Assembly: GCF_023078275.1 (NCBI RefSeq)
Contig: NC_062996.1
Location: 8,742,001 to 8,806,000, forward strand
From: Leguminivora glycinivorella
Taxonomy: Eukaryota > Arthropoda > Insecta > Lepidoptera > Tortricidae
Reading direction: 5' to 3'
Length of the DNA stretch: 64,000 nucleotides
The first letter of the stretch is position 1, and the number at the start of each line of letters is the position of its first letter. Position numbers and translations under genes: made by a program. Shown piece after piece: positions 1 to 11,015 of this stretch. A model generated the notes under the pieces. That model had not been told where the DNA came from, ran no database searches, and worked only from the letters and a program-made list of their open reading frames with translations.

Positions 1-542
1 TGAATACCATTATAGAGCTATTTTTATAATGAAGTTTTCAGGATACGTTTATATAGCTTTGAAAAGGTTATAGTCGTTTTCTAATGCCTTTTATATCTCA
101 TCGCCGTATACGCCACAATGACTCTTTAAATATCACAGACCTGTTGAATAATGATTTCGGTATCTCTTTTAAAACACAATAGCGTTATAGCTGAGTTTAC
201 TATATGTTTTATAAACCAAATCAGATATATAAGAGTAGAAAACGATTACTTTTAAATGACAATTTTGACCTTAAAAGGCTGCTTTATGGTGTTTATACAT
301 CGTAATTATGAAATCAGGCCAAAGATGCGGTATCTGGTTCCGTACAGTGTTTTTCTAGAAATTAACTTTAAAAATAGGTACACATAGCGACCAATTGTAG
401 TTTAGATTTGTCATACTAAAAAGAAAACAACATTTATTAATACTGTTTAAAAGATCTTTCTATAGTAAAACATTGAAAACAAGTATTGTTTTCTATATAA
501 AGAACTTATAAGTTAAACTGGATCATAGTTAAATTCTCATGC

Positions 543-950
543 AACCCTAATTGAATCCACAATGGCAGGCTTATGGCAGTGAATGCGTATGATAAGTGAT
601 ATAGTCGAACTATAAAAGCGTATGTTTTACTTCTTGGATCCATAGTAGAAACTATGGTGCCAATAATTTTATTGTATTAAATTATATTTATTTATTTTAT
701 TCAAAACATGTATAAATCGAGGGCGCATTTAAAATACTCCATTAAACTAATATTCTTTTAACGGTAAAATTTCCATCGCATACCTTTTTGCAGTAATGAT
801 GGAAGTATATGAAATCCAAATTATGTTAATTGACACTAAACTTCACAAGTTCACACGCCACTTTTCGTTAAGTTCCTCGTTTAGAACAGTTTTTGTTAAA
901 TATTACACACATTAAATTATTTTAGAAATTTCGCATTAAAAGGGACGGCA
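543..950. other. left-arm-only insertion inside foldback
   Basis: The left arm reads CTCATGCA then about 400 unmatched bases before resuming at CTGCTATTATAG; the right arm passes directly between the two points around 1945-1960. The extra sequence is AT-rich, without ORF or clear terminal repeats. It is either an insertion in the left arm or a deletion from the right arm. Confidence 0.6.
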
Positions 951-1493
951 ACTGCTATTATAGAACAAAATAACCTGTATAACGGAATCTCAAATGCTAC
1001 TATAGCATACATTGATACTATAATAGCGTTACTGTGTCCTCTATGTCAACAAATTAGCACAATAGTCATCATTACATCACCATTATAGACCTTAAACGTC
1101 ACGGATGATACTGCTATAGGCCTATTATATCACTAAATGGCTGCATAATTGCGCCAAATCGGCTCTACAGTACCAATATAGACTATTTATAGGACCATTT
1201 AGTGTGATTTAATTTGGTGTCCTCGACCACTATAGGACCAGAAATTGTTACTTGAGAGGAACTATAATAAGCACACAAAATTTCATCCCCATCGGTTCAG
1301 CCGTTTAGGAGGAGGAGGTAACAAACACACAAGCATGTCAATGATATTTAACAAATTCCTTATTCAATACAAATACTTCGATATATGTTTATAGAACTAT
1401 ATTAATAAAATATAAATATATTATACAATACCAAGAAAACATTTTTTCACGATTAAATTCAATTTATGACCCATTTTATTACAATATTTATTT

Positions 1494-1600
1494 ATACCCA
1501 CCTATTAGGGTAGAAAAGGTAAATATCGGGTAGATTGGGTAAATACCCGGTAAATACCCGATATCTACCCCGGGTATTTTCCCGCCGCCCATCTCTACCA
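1494..1600. repeat. GGGTA/TACCC-rich repeat ending in hAT-like AGAGATGGGC
   Basis: Alternating GGGTAAATACC and TACCCGGTA motifs form short self-complementary stretches and end at GCCCATCTCT. The same arrangement and the same terminal GCCCATCTCT recur at 3998-4090, so this is a dispersed family. The end resembles terminal inverted repeats of hAT transposons, an inference from motif only. It abuts the right inner arm of the foldback. Confidence 0.5.
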
Positions 1601-2442
1601 ACGGCTGAACCGATGGGGATGAAATTTTGTGTGCTTATTATAGTTCCTCTCAAGTAAGAATTTGTGGTCATATAGTGGTCGAGGACACCAAATTAAATCA
1701 CACTAAATGGTCCTATAAATAGTCTATATTGGTACTGTAGAGCCGATTTGGCGCAATTATGTAGCCATTTAGTGATATAATAGGCCTATAGCAGTATCAT
1801 CCGTGACGTTTAAGGTCTATAATGGTGATGTAATGATGACTATTGTGCTAATTTGTTGACATAGAGGACACAGTAACGCTATTATAGTATCAATTTATGC
1901 TATAGTAGCATTTGAGATTCCGTTATACAGGTTATTTTGTTCTATAATAGCAGTCCCGTGCATGAGAATTTAACTATGATCCAGTTTAACTTATAAGTTC
2001 TTTATATAGAAAACAATACTTGTTTTCAATGTTTTACTATAGAAAGATCTTTTAAACAGTATTAATAAATGTTGTTTTCTTTTTAGTATGACAAATCTAA
2101 ACTACAATTGGTCGCTATGTGTATTTTTAAAGTTAATTTCTAGAAAAACACTGTACGGAACCAGATACCGCATCTTTGGCCTGATTTCATAATTACGATG
2201 TATAAACACCATAAAGCAGGCTTTTGAGGTCAAAATTATCATTTAAAAGTAATCGTTTTCTACTCTTATATATCTGATTTGGTTTATAAAACATATAGTA
2301 AACTCAACTATAACGCTATTGTGTTTTAAAAGAGATACTGAAACCATTATTCAACAGGTCTGTGATATAAAAGAGTCTTTGTGGCGTATACGGCGATGAG
2401 ATATAAAAGGCATTGGAAAACGACTATAACCTTTTGAAAGCT

Positions 2443-2567
2443 AATGAAATAAAACTATGGAAACGGATTAAATCGCGTATAATGAATTTCAAATACATCC
2501 CATTTTAAATTCATTATACGCGATTTAATCCGTTTCCATAGTTTTATTTCATGAGTAACTATCGCGG
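2443..2567. mobile_element. Penelope-type terminal palindrome inserted in foldback right arm
   Basis: A near-perfect palindrome: the stretch ATGAAATAAAACTATGG followed by the AATCGCGTATAATG motif is repeated in reverse complement after a short loop. It is flanked by a 15-bp direct repeat (2428-2442 and 2569-2583, 14/15 identical) that is single in the left arm near 60-75, so it is an insertion with target duplication. The same half-sequence occurs at 14391-14440, where it continues into GACGTTTCGAACAC, typical of Penelope-like element termini in my reading. Family assignment is inference. Confidence 0.6.
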
Positions 2568-2756
2568 TAACCTTTTCAAAGCTATATAAACGTATCCTGA
2601 AAACTTCATTATACAGCAAAATAGCTCTATAATGGTATTCATATCACTACTACAGTGTTAAATACTATAGCAGTGTTTTCCAAAGCCACTATATCCCAAA
2701 ATAGTGGTATAGTTAGGTTTTAAATCTGTTAAAACACAACTACTAAAAATACTATA

Positions 2757-3350
2757 AGCGGCTTGTTGGGAACCTTAATAGCGCAAATTGATAGCATAAC
2801 AGTGATTCCTAACACTATTATACAATAATATTGTTCTTTAGTAGGTTATTTGATCCTGTTATAGACCAGGCCTATAGTGGCTCTATAAAATGGTGATATA
2901 AACGTTTATATCACTTCCTAATAACACCTTTTAGCTGTATAATTCAACAACTATAGCGGCTTGCCGGGAACCTTAGTAGCACAAATTGATTGCATAACAG
3001 TGATTTCAAACACCATTATACAGTAATATTGTTCTATAATAGTCATATTTGATCCTGTTATAGACCAGGCCTATAGAGGCTCTATAAAATGGTGATATAA
3101 ATGTTTACATCACTTCCTAATAACACCTTTTAGCTGTATAACTCAACAACTATAGCGGCTTGTCGGGAACCTTAATAGCGCAAATTGATTGCATAGCAGT
3201 GATTCCTAACACTATTATACAATAATATAGACCTATAGTAGTCATATTTGATCCTGTTTATAGACCAGGCCTATAGCGGCTTTATAAAATGGTGATATAA
3301 ACGTTTACATCACTTCCTAATAACACTTTTTAGCGGTATAAGCTTATAGA
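2757..3350. repeat. tandem repeat, three units of about 198 bp
   Basis: Three consecutive units start at GGCTTGTTGGG (2760), GGCTTGCCGGG (2958) and GGCTTGTCGGG (3157), so the period is 198-199. Each contains GATCCTGTTATAGACCAGG and ends near TTTTTAGCTGTATAA. The CTATAG-rich vocabulary matches the adjacent foldback, so the array may be part of the same element. No ORF. Confidence 0.85.
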
Positions 3351-3439
3351 GCTAAAAGGTGTTACTGGAGGCTTTTATACGACAGGCGGTCACGCCGAAA
3401 ACCTTTATACGACATCTATAGTAGCTTTTAGCGTCGAAA

Positions 3440-3997
3440 ACAAAAATTATAACACTAAAATGTTACTTGTATATATATACGTTTGTTTGGTAAAGCCTAC
3501 TATCTAGCCGAAGTCCAGTATCTAGCCGAAGTCACATAGAAGGCATTATTACAGTCCGAATTCAAAGCAAGTGTTAATTAAAATCACACATGGACGAGGC
3601 GCTTGTTTAGCTAAGTACAAACTAAAGTATAAGTATCCCATAAATAAAAATAAAAAAAAGTAACTGACCCGTCAAGTGACTTATTGCACCCTTTCAATAC
3701 GGATGCACCTACCTGGCGTTTTGCAAAGCTGTGACCTTATTGGCTAATGAATTTGCATTTGTCTGTCCACCGTGTTTAAGTTACGTAAGTTATTTGAATA
3801 CTTAGTGGGCCTAAAACATATGGGGAATACAACTTTTTAATTGAATGTGGTAAATTACACATGATATATTGGCATATTTAGAATTTCTGTTAACATTTTA
3901 ATATTAGTTAGTCAAATATATATATTTATTTTAGTAGAAAAATATATTTCAGTCATGTAAATTAAGAATAATCTTTAATTTCATAGATTATTTTTTA
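3440..3997. other. unassigned AT-rich spacer
   Basis: No ORF or recognisable element. A 15-bp motif (TATCTAGCCGAAGTC) is repeated in tandem around 3500-3532. Confidence 0.4.
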
Positions 3998-4090
3998 TAC
4001 CCGCTCATTTGGGTAAATACGGGTAAATACCGGGTAGATTGGGTAGATATGGGTATTTTCCCGGTATTTACCCGTCAGCGCCCATCTCTA
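3998..4090. repeat. second copy of GGGTA/TACCC-rich repeat
   Basis: Same composition and same terminal GCCCATCTCT as 1494-1600. It is followed at about 4140-4203 by an unrelated short palindrome in which GGGACTGATAGTGAAG is mirrored. Confidence 0.5.
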
Positions 4091-4575
4091 TTCACTGGTG
4101 CTTTTTACATTTATTTTTTTTATTTTGCTTTTAACTTTAACTTAACTGATGACTGGGACTGATAGTGAAGTTAAACTTAACTTTAACTTCACTATCAGTC
4201 CCATAAAAATCGTGTGGAAAGTAGTACTTTTCCGCACTAGTGCTTTTTAATTTTCAATTTTTTTATTTTATTTTGAACTTTACTATTATAAGTCCCATAA
4301 ATTTATTTTATTTATTTATTTATTTAAACTTTATTGCACAACTAAAGAAACATGTACAAATGGCGGACTTAATGCCAAAAGGCATTCTCTACCAGTCAAC
4401 CATTGGGTTAAACAGAGACATATATGTTGGCGCAGGAGAAATAATAGCTAACAGAGACAAATATAATCGTGACATCAAACATAAATTTACTAAACTCAGG
4501 TTGAATACTAATACTTATATAAATTTATATAAAGATAGACTAATATATATAATTACATATATATGATGGTGAACA

Positions 4576-6492
4576 TTATTTGAATTCTTCTGCCAGAAGA
4601 TGCTTGCGGAGCAGTCGTTTGAAAACGAGTTTGCTTGGGGCTTGTCGAATAGAGAGGGAGAGAATTCCAAAGGCGGATTGCCTCGACGGCGAAGGAGTTA
4701 GAGACGAAACCAGAACGGTGAGAAGGAATGGAGAGTTTGAGAGAGCGGGAGGAACGTAGTTCACAGCCTGGACGGGGGTAATGAAAGTGAATTTACATTT
4801 CAGATAACTGGGAGAGTAGGGCTCGAACAAAATGGAGAATAACATGCTCAGGATTCTAAAAGACCTACGACGACGAATGGAAAGCCAATTTAACTGGCGA
4901 CGATATGAAGAAATGTGGTCGTATTTGCGTAGGCCGAAGATAAATCGAATGCCATTGTTAATAAGACGGTCAAGTTTGTTGAGATGCTCCTGTGAGATAT
5001 TGGTCATGCACGCGTCTGCATAGTCAATGACTGGTAAAATTAGCGCTTGCACGAGTAATTTCTTAGTACCGACTGGAAGAAAATTCTTAAATTTATAAAG
5101 ATAACGGAGCGTTCCACACACCTTACGACTGACTTCAGATACCTGGTCATTCCAAGTAAGGCTTGAGTCTAAGACAAGGCCGAGATCTTTCACTTGCTTA
5201 GATATTGGAATGACGGTGCCATCAAACAGGATCGGTGCAACGGCAACAGCACCGAGCTTTACCAGCTGATGTTGGCTTCCTAAAACAATAGCCTGACATT
5301 TCGCTGAATTGACGCTGATACCGAAGCTACTGGACCATTCAGCTATGTGATCCAGGTCGTCATTAATCAGCGAAATGGCAGAGTCTATGTCTTCTACAGA
5401 AGCTTGAGTGTACAGCTGCAGGTCATCTGCATACAAGTGGTAAGAGCTACGAATTTTGGAGGTGATTTGATCAATGAAGACGGAGAATAAGAGAGGAGAA
5501 AGAATCCCACCTTGTGGTACTCCAGTGTTCAGATCACACCAGGCAGATAAGGAACAACTGGATTTGACTGCCTGAGCACGGTCAGCAAGGTAGGACACAA
5601 ACCACTCGGTCGATTTTGGCGAGACTTTCAGATGAGAAAGAATCGCAACAAGTAAGTCATGATCCACCGCATTGAACGCATTGGAAAAATCAATGAGCAC
5701 CAACACCGTTACTCTCGAATTTTCCATGCCGTTTCTTACATCTTCAACCACATTGAGAAGTGCGGTGGTGGTGCTGTGACCAGATCGAAATCCCGATTGA
5801 AAAGAAGAGAGCAGGTTATTACTATGAATAAATTTAGAAATTTGACTATGCGCTGCTGCCTCAAGAATTTTTGATAGAAAAGGTAGAATGGAGATAGGCC
5901 GAAAATGATTGACTGAACTAGGGTTAGATAATTTAGGTAGTGGAATGACAAAGGCCCTCCGCCAGCATGAAGGAAAGACCCCAGAGAGCAGAGAAGTGTT
6001 GACAATATGTGTGAGAATAGGCAAAATGCAGTCGAGAGCAAGGGTGATCATGACTCTACTCACATTATCGTGTCCAACCGCTTTAGACCTAACCGACATA
6101 ACTATCTTTTTGATCTCATCTTCAGTGACAGAGGTGAATGTAAAAGTGTCAACATTTGGGAAAGGTAAAGATGCGATATAACACAAGGTTTTGAATTTTA
6201 TTAAAGAATTGAGAACGGGTGTCTGAGAAAAATGTAAATTTAAATGATCAAGAGAAAAAGGAAGTGAGTCAACATCGGCCTTGGTTTTACCAATTCCGAG
6301 TGACCGGAGAAATTTCCATGTGTCCGCGGGTGAAGAAGTCGTAATGTTGTCGTGTATGTAACGTCGTTTCGCCGCTCTTACCACCTGGTTGCAGCGATTT
6401 CTGGCAACTTTAAAAAGCCGCCAGTTTTCGTCACACCGATTCCGCTTGTAAGCGCGGAACGCTCTGTCCCTCCTCATCATTGCCTTACGCAC
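4576..6492 (-). pseudogene. LINE ORF2, reverse transcriptase part
   Basis: 638 codons. RT motifs in order: NHFRPISILPFLSKILE (about residue 195), FQSGFRSGHSTTTALL, the catalytic block VLVLIDFSNAFNAVDHDLL (about 265), GVPQGGILSPLLFSVFI, the YADDL box (about 355), then a C-terminal thumb and tail ending HLLAEEFK. The two catalytic aspartates of YADD are intact. It would copy element RNA at a nicked target site. The N-terminus is not a true start: it continues the ORF2 fragment at 6477-7505 in another frame, with coding continuity restored by a single base near 6520. No premature stop inside this part. Confidence 0.9.
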
Positions 6493-7505
6493 GTCACTAG
6501 ATATCCAGGAGCTGGTGGCCTCTTTAGCCTAACTGGTCGAACCGGAGCATGATCATCAAACAGTTTCAGAAGAACAGAGTTAAAGTGAGAGACTTTATCA
6601 TCAACAGTTTGTGCCAGCAATGTGCCCGACCAGTCAGCCAAAGTGGCATCCTCCTTAAGTTTTTGAATATTAATACGCGCGAAGCCACGTAAGTGAACTA
6701 CTACTGGTTCCGGTTTTGGCGGCTTGATTTTGTATGAGACATATATTAGGTCATGTCGTGAAAAGCCAGGTGCTAACATTTGACCGAATTTTACTACGTG
6801 ATCTGGCGACGATGTGAAAATCAGGTCCAGCCAGGAATCAGGGGAGTCGATATTGTGGTGCGTTGCGTCCAAGGGCAATAAAGAAAAATCAGATGACGTG
6901 ACAATGGATCTTAGCTTACGCGATCTGGAACTATCTCTCAGAAGGTCTGTATTAAAATCACCCATTACAATGTGATGAGCACATTCAGTACCAATACCAG
7001 ACAGAAGCACCTCGAGTGTTGAAAAATAATCAATCATTGGTGGGCAGTAAACTGTCCCCAACATAATGCGCACACCAAGAAGCTTCACCTCAACGATTAA
7101 GTATTCCATGGAACCGGAATATTGAGAGGGAGAGGAATCAATTATTTTATAAGGAATGTCCGCTCTGAGATACATGGCCACTCCTCCGCCGCCTTTGCCT
7201 GTTCGATCGTTACGTAATAGGATGTAACCAGGAAGGCTGCAGGAGGTTGAGGATATATTAGGTTTTAGCCAACTTTCACTGATAAGAATGGCATGTACGT
7301 TACACGAAGAAAACGAATCTAGAAAGTCAGTGAAGTGGCTTAAGATACTTTGAGCATTTATATGGCACACATTAAAAACATTTTTATTATTTTGAAACTC
7401 GCCCCTCAATGACGTACCAAGGTTAATCGAGTCATCAAGTGAGTGAAACGAGTTAGACAAGCTGCAAGCAGAATAAAATGAGTCGTCACATCCATCAGTA
7501 GACAT
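6477..7505 (-). pseudogene. LINE ORF2, apurinic-type endonuclease part
   Basis: 342 codons, with the exonuclease-endonuclease-phosphatase fold motifs used for target nicking: CHINAQSIL (about residue 47), ISESWLKP, the GGGGVAMYLR block, MGDFNTDLL (about 180), DSWLDLIFTS and SRHDLI (about 250) containing the catalytic His. The frame ends at PPAPGYLVTCVRQ. In the neighbouring frame the same DNA reads P-W-I-S-S-D-V-R-K into the RT part, the usual link in such LINEs, so a one-base loss explains the break. Start chosen at the first Met; the true ORF2 start may be further upstream. Confidence 0.88.
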
Positions 7506-7963
7506 ACAAATAAATAAATATAAAAGAAATAAAAATAATATATAAAATATATATTTATAAGATACAATAAATAACTAATTAGCGAATTCTAAATGATTAC
7601 GGGCCTGTTTAACCCGCCGGTCAACTACACTACACACACTTATCAAAATAAATACTAAAATCTTAGAGAGAATACAAAGTATACAGTACATTAATATTGC
7701 AAAAGGTAGTTAATGAAAGCAACACAACAGGATATAAAAACTACACTACATGATTTCCGAACGTTCCTTCAGCGCTGTCAGCCGTCACAACATGAGCGCT
7801 GTCATTGTCATTCACAGAACCACAACAAGTCACAATAATAAACGATTTTTACGTCGGTACGGTAGAATGTAAAAGTACAAGTAATAGATAAAAAAAAAAG
7901 GGTACTCGTGTAAAACAATATAAAAAAGTAATGGAATACCTAACTACCGCAGTGAATATGAGC

Positions 7964-8749
7964 TTATTTCGAATTGTTCTTGGCTCGCCTCGCACCACGC
8001 GTCATCGTATCGCTGGAGTCCTTATTGTCACCATCGACACCGACGTCTGTAGCAGGGCCGCTTGACGTAGCAGCCTGTTCTGTGACGGGAGGCGGGCACT
8101 CGCTGACCAGCTTACGCAGCTGCTCCGCCGTAACCACCCGGAGAGTCTTACCAGCCGAGACTTTGATGAAAATAGTGCCATCTAAAGTCCAGACACTACG
8201 CATGCCGTAATGCTTACGCGCGTCCATGAAAACAGCTTGTCGTTCGCGCGTCAAGTACTCCGACACAACAACAGGAGATCCTTTAAGAGCTGTCTTCTTC
8301 CTCCAGATGGCATTTTTGAGTGCTGGGTTGTTGCAACGAACCAGGATAACACGAGTCCGGCCCGCGGTAGCAGCGCCAAGCCTGTGGCACACAGAGAAGG
8401 CAGATGACGAGGCCTCCGCCAGCTGCAGCCTGTCCCGGCATATGGAAGAAACTGTCTCGGCCACATTTTCACCGGCCACCTCGGAGACACCCGTGAAGAT
8501 AAGATATTTACGCCGGTGACGCATCTCAATGTGGTCAATGCTGTTGCTTAGCGCTGAGATTTGTGCATTGATAGCCGCTACCATGCCTACGGTCAACTCC
8601 TTGAATGTTTGCAGCTCCGCTCTTAAGGCTTCAATTGTGTCACACTGCGGAGAGGCTGCCCGCAGAGCCGCTTCCATGTCTGCAAATCGTTTTGTTATCA
8701 AGGCCTCCAGTGAATTTTGTGCAGTTGATATAGCCTCCAGTGATGACAT
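7964..8749 (-). CDS. LINE ORF1 protein
   Basis: 261 codons, uninterrupted. The N-terminal 80 residues are rich in A, L, E and look coiled-coil (EALRAELQTFKEL). The middle, from RRKYLIFTGVSE to VILVRCNN, fits the RNA-binding RRM-like domain of L1-type ORF1 proteins, followed by a basic C-terminal domain (REAVF-like YLTRERQAVFMDARK) and a low-complexity tail ending ARRAKNNSK. Known role of the family: nucleic acid chaperone packaging the element RNA. No zinc knuckle seen. It precedes ORF2 in the same transcript orientation. Confidence 0.8.
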   Translation of the reverse strand: MSSLEAISTAQNSLEALITKRFADMEAALRAASPQCDTIEALRAELQTFKELTVGMVAAINAQISALSNSIDHIEMRHRRKYLIFTGVSEVAGENVAETVSSICRDRLQLAEASSSAFSVCHRLGAATAGRTRVILVRCNNPALKNAIWRKKTALKGSPVVVSEYLTRERQAVFMDARKHYGMRSVWTLDGTIFIKVSAGKTLRVVTAEQLRKLVSECPPPVTEQAATSSGPATDVGVDGDNKDSSDTMTRGARRAKNNSK

Positions 8750-9004
8750 TTTTCAGATTTTTTATTTTTAATGAGTCCAAAGTCCAGTGCAGTGAAGTTG
8801 CCGGCAGGTGCTAGTGAATAACTTTTTATTGGAGCATTGATGGAACTTGCCTACACTGTATGTATAAATTTATTAATTTTACACTATTTTTATCACAAAT
8901 TTTTGAAAAAATATTTATTTAATACTATTAAAAGTTTATTTATGTTTATGCTGACTTGTCACTTTAATGAGCACCTACCCTCTTCCCTATTACTAATCTA
9001 AATT

Positions 9005-9298
9005 TATCTATTGTGATTGTGACCTGGGTTCCGGCAGAAAATCAGTGCTTCGGTCGAAAGAGCGAAGCGTATCACTGAGCCGCGACCCTTTTGTCCTGCT
9101 GCAACGCACACAGTTTATATTTTCTTTTTCTTTTCTCTTTTTTGTTATTGTTGTTTTTTTTTACTGTCTCAATTGTATTTTACTGTTCTGTCTCTTTTTT
9201 ATGTTGCGCCTAATTTGTGTGTTTTAAATTGTGTATTGTATTGTGTGTGTTTGCAGTCTGCCAAATAAATGACTTATCTATCTATCTATCTATCTATA
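9005..9298 (+). mobile_element. LINE 3'-UTR fragment with (TCTA)n tail
   Basis: T-rich sequence leading to AATAAATGACTTA and five TCTA units. The architecture is that of a 5'-truncated non-LTR element end. No coding sequence remains. A different LINE end with the same tail type is at 36541-36715. Confidence 0.55.
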
Positions 9299-10200
9299 AA
9301 ACCAATGTCTTTCAAATTCGAAAATTGTACTAACATAACATTTAATTTTAATAATTACTAAAGTATTTTGTCTTATTATGTCTTTTTATTTACTCGCACA
9401 ATGCAAAGTAAAGCATTGTTTGAAAACTTTGAAACATGTGCGCAAAGATGATTTCCGAAATTCCGACTCGTATCGGCTTATATGACACTCATCAGAAATC
9501 ACCTACTTTCCGCACTTGTTGCATAAATAGCTATTTTGACATTTTTAACAAAGCCCAATTGAGAAGATGTTTTCAATTATCTAATCGTAAGATATCGATA
9601 TAATTATTTGCTTTGTTCTTTCACAATATTTTTTTTAGTTAGTTCTTTACTAAAATTTGCTCTCGAGTATGAGCGTCTTTGCTGAGATGGTCCGACGGCC
9701 AAACAAAAGGTTGATCTTTAAAAAGCTAAAACTAGAATTGTTCGGAAACGCACACCTGTGTATAAACATAAAGATAGATAAACAATAGAACGACCCGGCG
9801 CGCGCTACGAATGCATTCAATGCCAAAACACACTATGATAATTCAGGTCAGTTATGTTTTAAATTTTAGTGTAAGGTTTTAAAGTCCAATATTGTTTGAA
9901 TCGACGTAAAGCTACGTTATTTGAATCGACATAAACTTGTTTCGAGACGATACGTATGAGCTTGTACTCGCTATGGTTATTCAATAATAAGTTGAATTTC
10001 AATGTGCGCAGAGATTAAAGTTGCTTAAACGGTTTAATAACTAAAATGATAGGGTAACCTTTAAGACTGGGTTTGGTTTTGGTTAGAGGTTAATTAAGTT
10101 AACTGTATCAGATAGGCTTACCCTATCAAACAGTCACCCTTACAAAAGGTTACCATTATGGTTGGGGTTTTTAAAACAACTTCTAAAATAAGCCTATGAA
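9299..10200. other. unassigned spacer upstream of LINE 2
   Basis: No ORF. Short inverted segments around 10045-10160 (GATAGGGTAACCTT and its partner) suggest a degraded MITE. No ORF1 of the downstream LINE is visible here. Confidence 0.35.
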
Positions 10201-10211
10201 AAACCCCGGTT

Positions 10212-11015
10212 ATGGTAAGCGGTTCCGGTCCCTGGTCGTACCTTAGTGTTTATCACCAAAACGTGAGGGGCCTTAGAACTAAAACGGACGTTTTTTATCG
10301 AAACCTGCGAATGGGTAATTATGATGTTATCACTTTAACTGAGTCATGGCTATGTGACGGTATTCGAGATGATGAACTTTTCGACGAACGTTATTGTGTG
10401 TGGCGTCGAGACCGGAATTACAATTTAACAAATCAATCTCGTGGGGGTGGAGTGGTTATTGCCATTAAACGTAGTATTTTAGCCACGAATGTGCCGGATT
10501 GGCAATCTTCGGCGGAGGATATGTGGGTATCATTAACGTTACGTTGCCCTCGGAGTAAGTTAACCTTTAAACTTAATATTTGCACTATTTATCTGTGTAG
10601 TGAAAATATGGGCAACTCTTTTGTGGATCAATTAGGTAATTTCTGTGATCGTATTGAGTCTATAGTAAATAATCATCCGTTTGATAAATTTCTCATACTT
10701 GGTGATTTCAATATGAGTTGTATAGAATGGTCAGAATCAGAATCTGGGTTACAGCCGTCAAATGCCTCCTCTGAACATATAAACAATTTTTTAGATAGTT
10801 TTAGTTTTTGTAATCTGCAGCAATTCAGTTCAATTAAAAATGTTCACGGGGGCATTCTTGACTTAGTATTCTCAAATTATTGTGTTTCGGTATCTCCTTG
10901 TCTCGACCCACTTGTTCCCGAGGACCCGTACCATAAGGCATTATGCATAACTGTGCCCTTCGTTGACCTTCAACAACTTACTAGCGCTAAATGTACCTAC
11001 AATATTTGCATTTAA
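10212..11015 (+). pseudogene. LINE 2 endonuclease domain
   Basis: 267 codons. Motifs: VYHQNVRGLRTKTD (about residue 13), LTESWL, RGGGVVIAIKRS, LILGDFNMSC (about 160), ILDLVFSNY and DPYHKAL (His retained). It ends at TSAKCTYNICI; the reading continues one frame over as FNRADYLSINREL from about 11010, so there is an indel near 11005-11015. Confidence 0.88.

Larger units (their letters stand above)
1..2642. mobile_element. giant foldback (hairpin) element, probably cut by window start
   Basis: Positions 1-70 are repeated as reverse complement at 2573-2642, and the pairing continues inward almost without gaps. Outer arms are about 1-542 with 1960-2642; inner arms are about 951-1312 with 1603-1950. 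The inner arms differ at only a handful of positions over about 350 bases. A central spacer lies at 1313-1602. The arms are punctuated by TATAG/CTATAG motifs and hold no ORF. Both arms carry unmatched insertions (543-950 left, 2443-2567 right). I cannot assign a superfamily: no transposase and no visible target duplication, since the left flank is outside the window. A foldback transposon or a head-to-head inverted duplication of one element would both explain it. Confidence 0.85.
4301..8825 (-). mobile_element. near full-length two-ORF LINE (jockey superfamily), minus strand
   Basis: Reading the minus strand: 5' UTR upstream of 8749, ORF1 (8749-7964), a 458-base spacer, ORF2 with endonuclease and reverse transcriptase (7505-4576), a roughly 250-base 3' UTR, and a tail of TTTAAATAAATAAATAAA at about 4330-4301. 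The layout and the 3' tail fit L2/CR1/jockey-type elements; I cannot fix the clade. A one-base frameshift breaks ORF2. The 5' end is uncertain. A 3'-UTR-only relative lies at 56510-56620. Confidence 0.85.
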
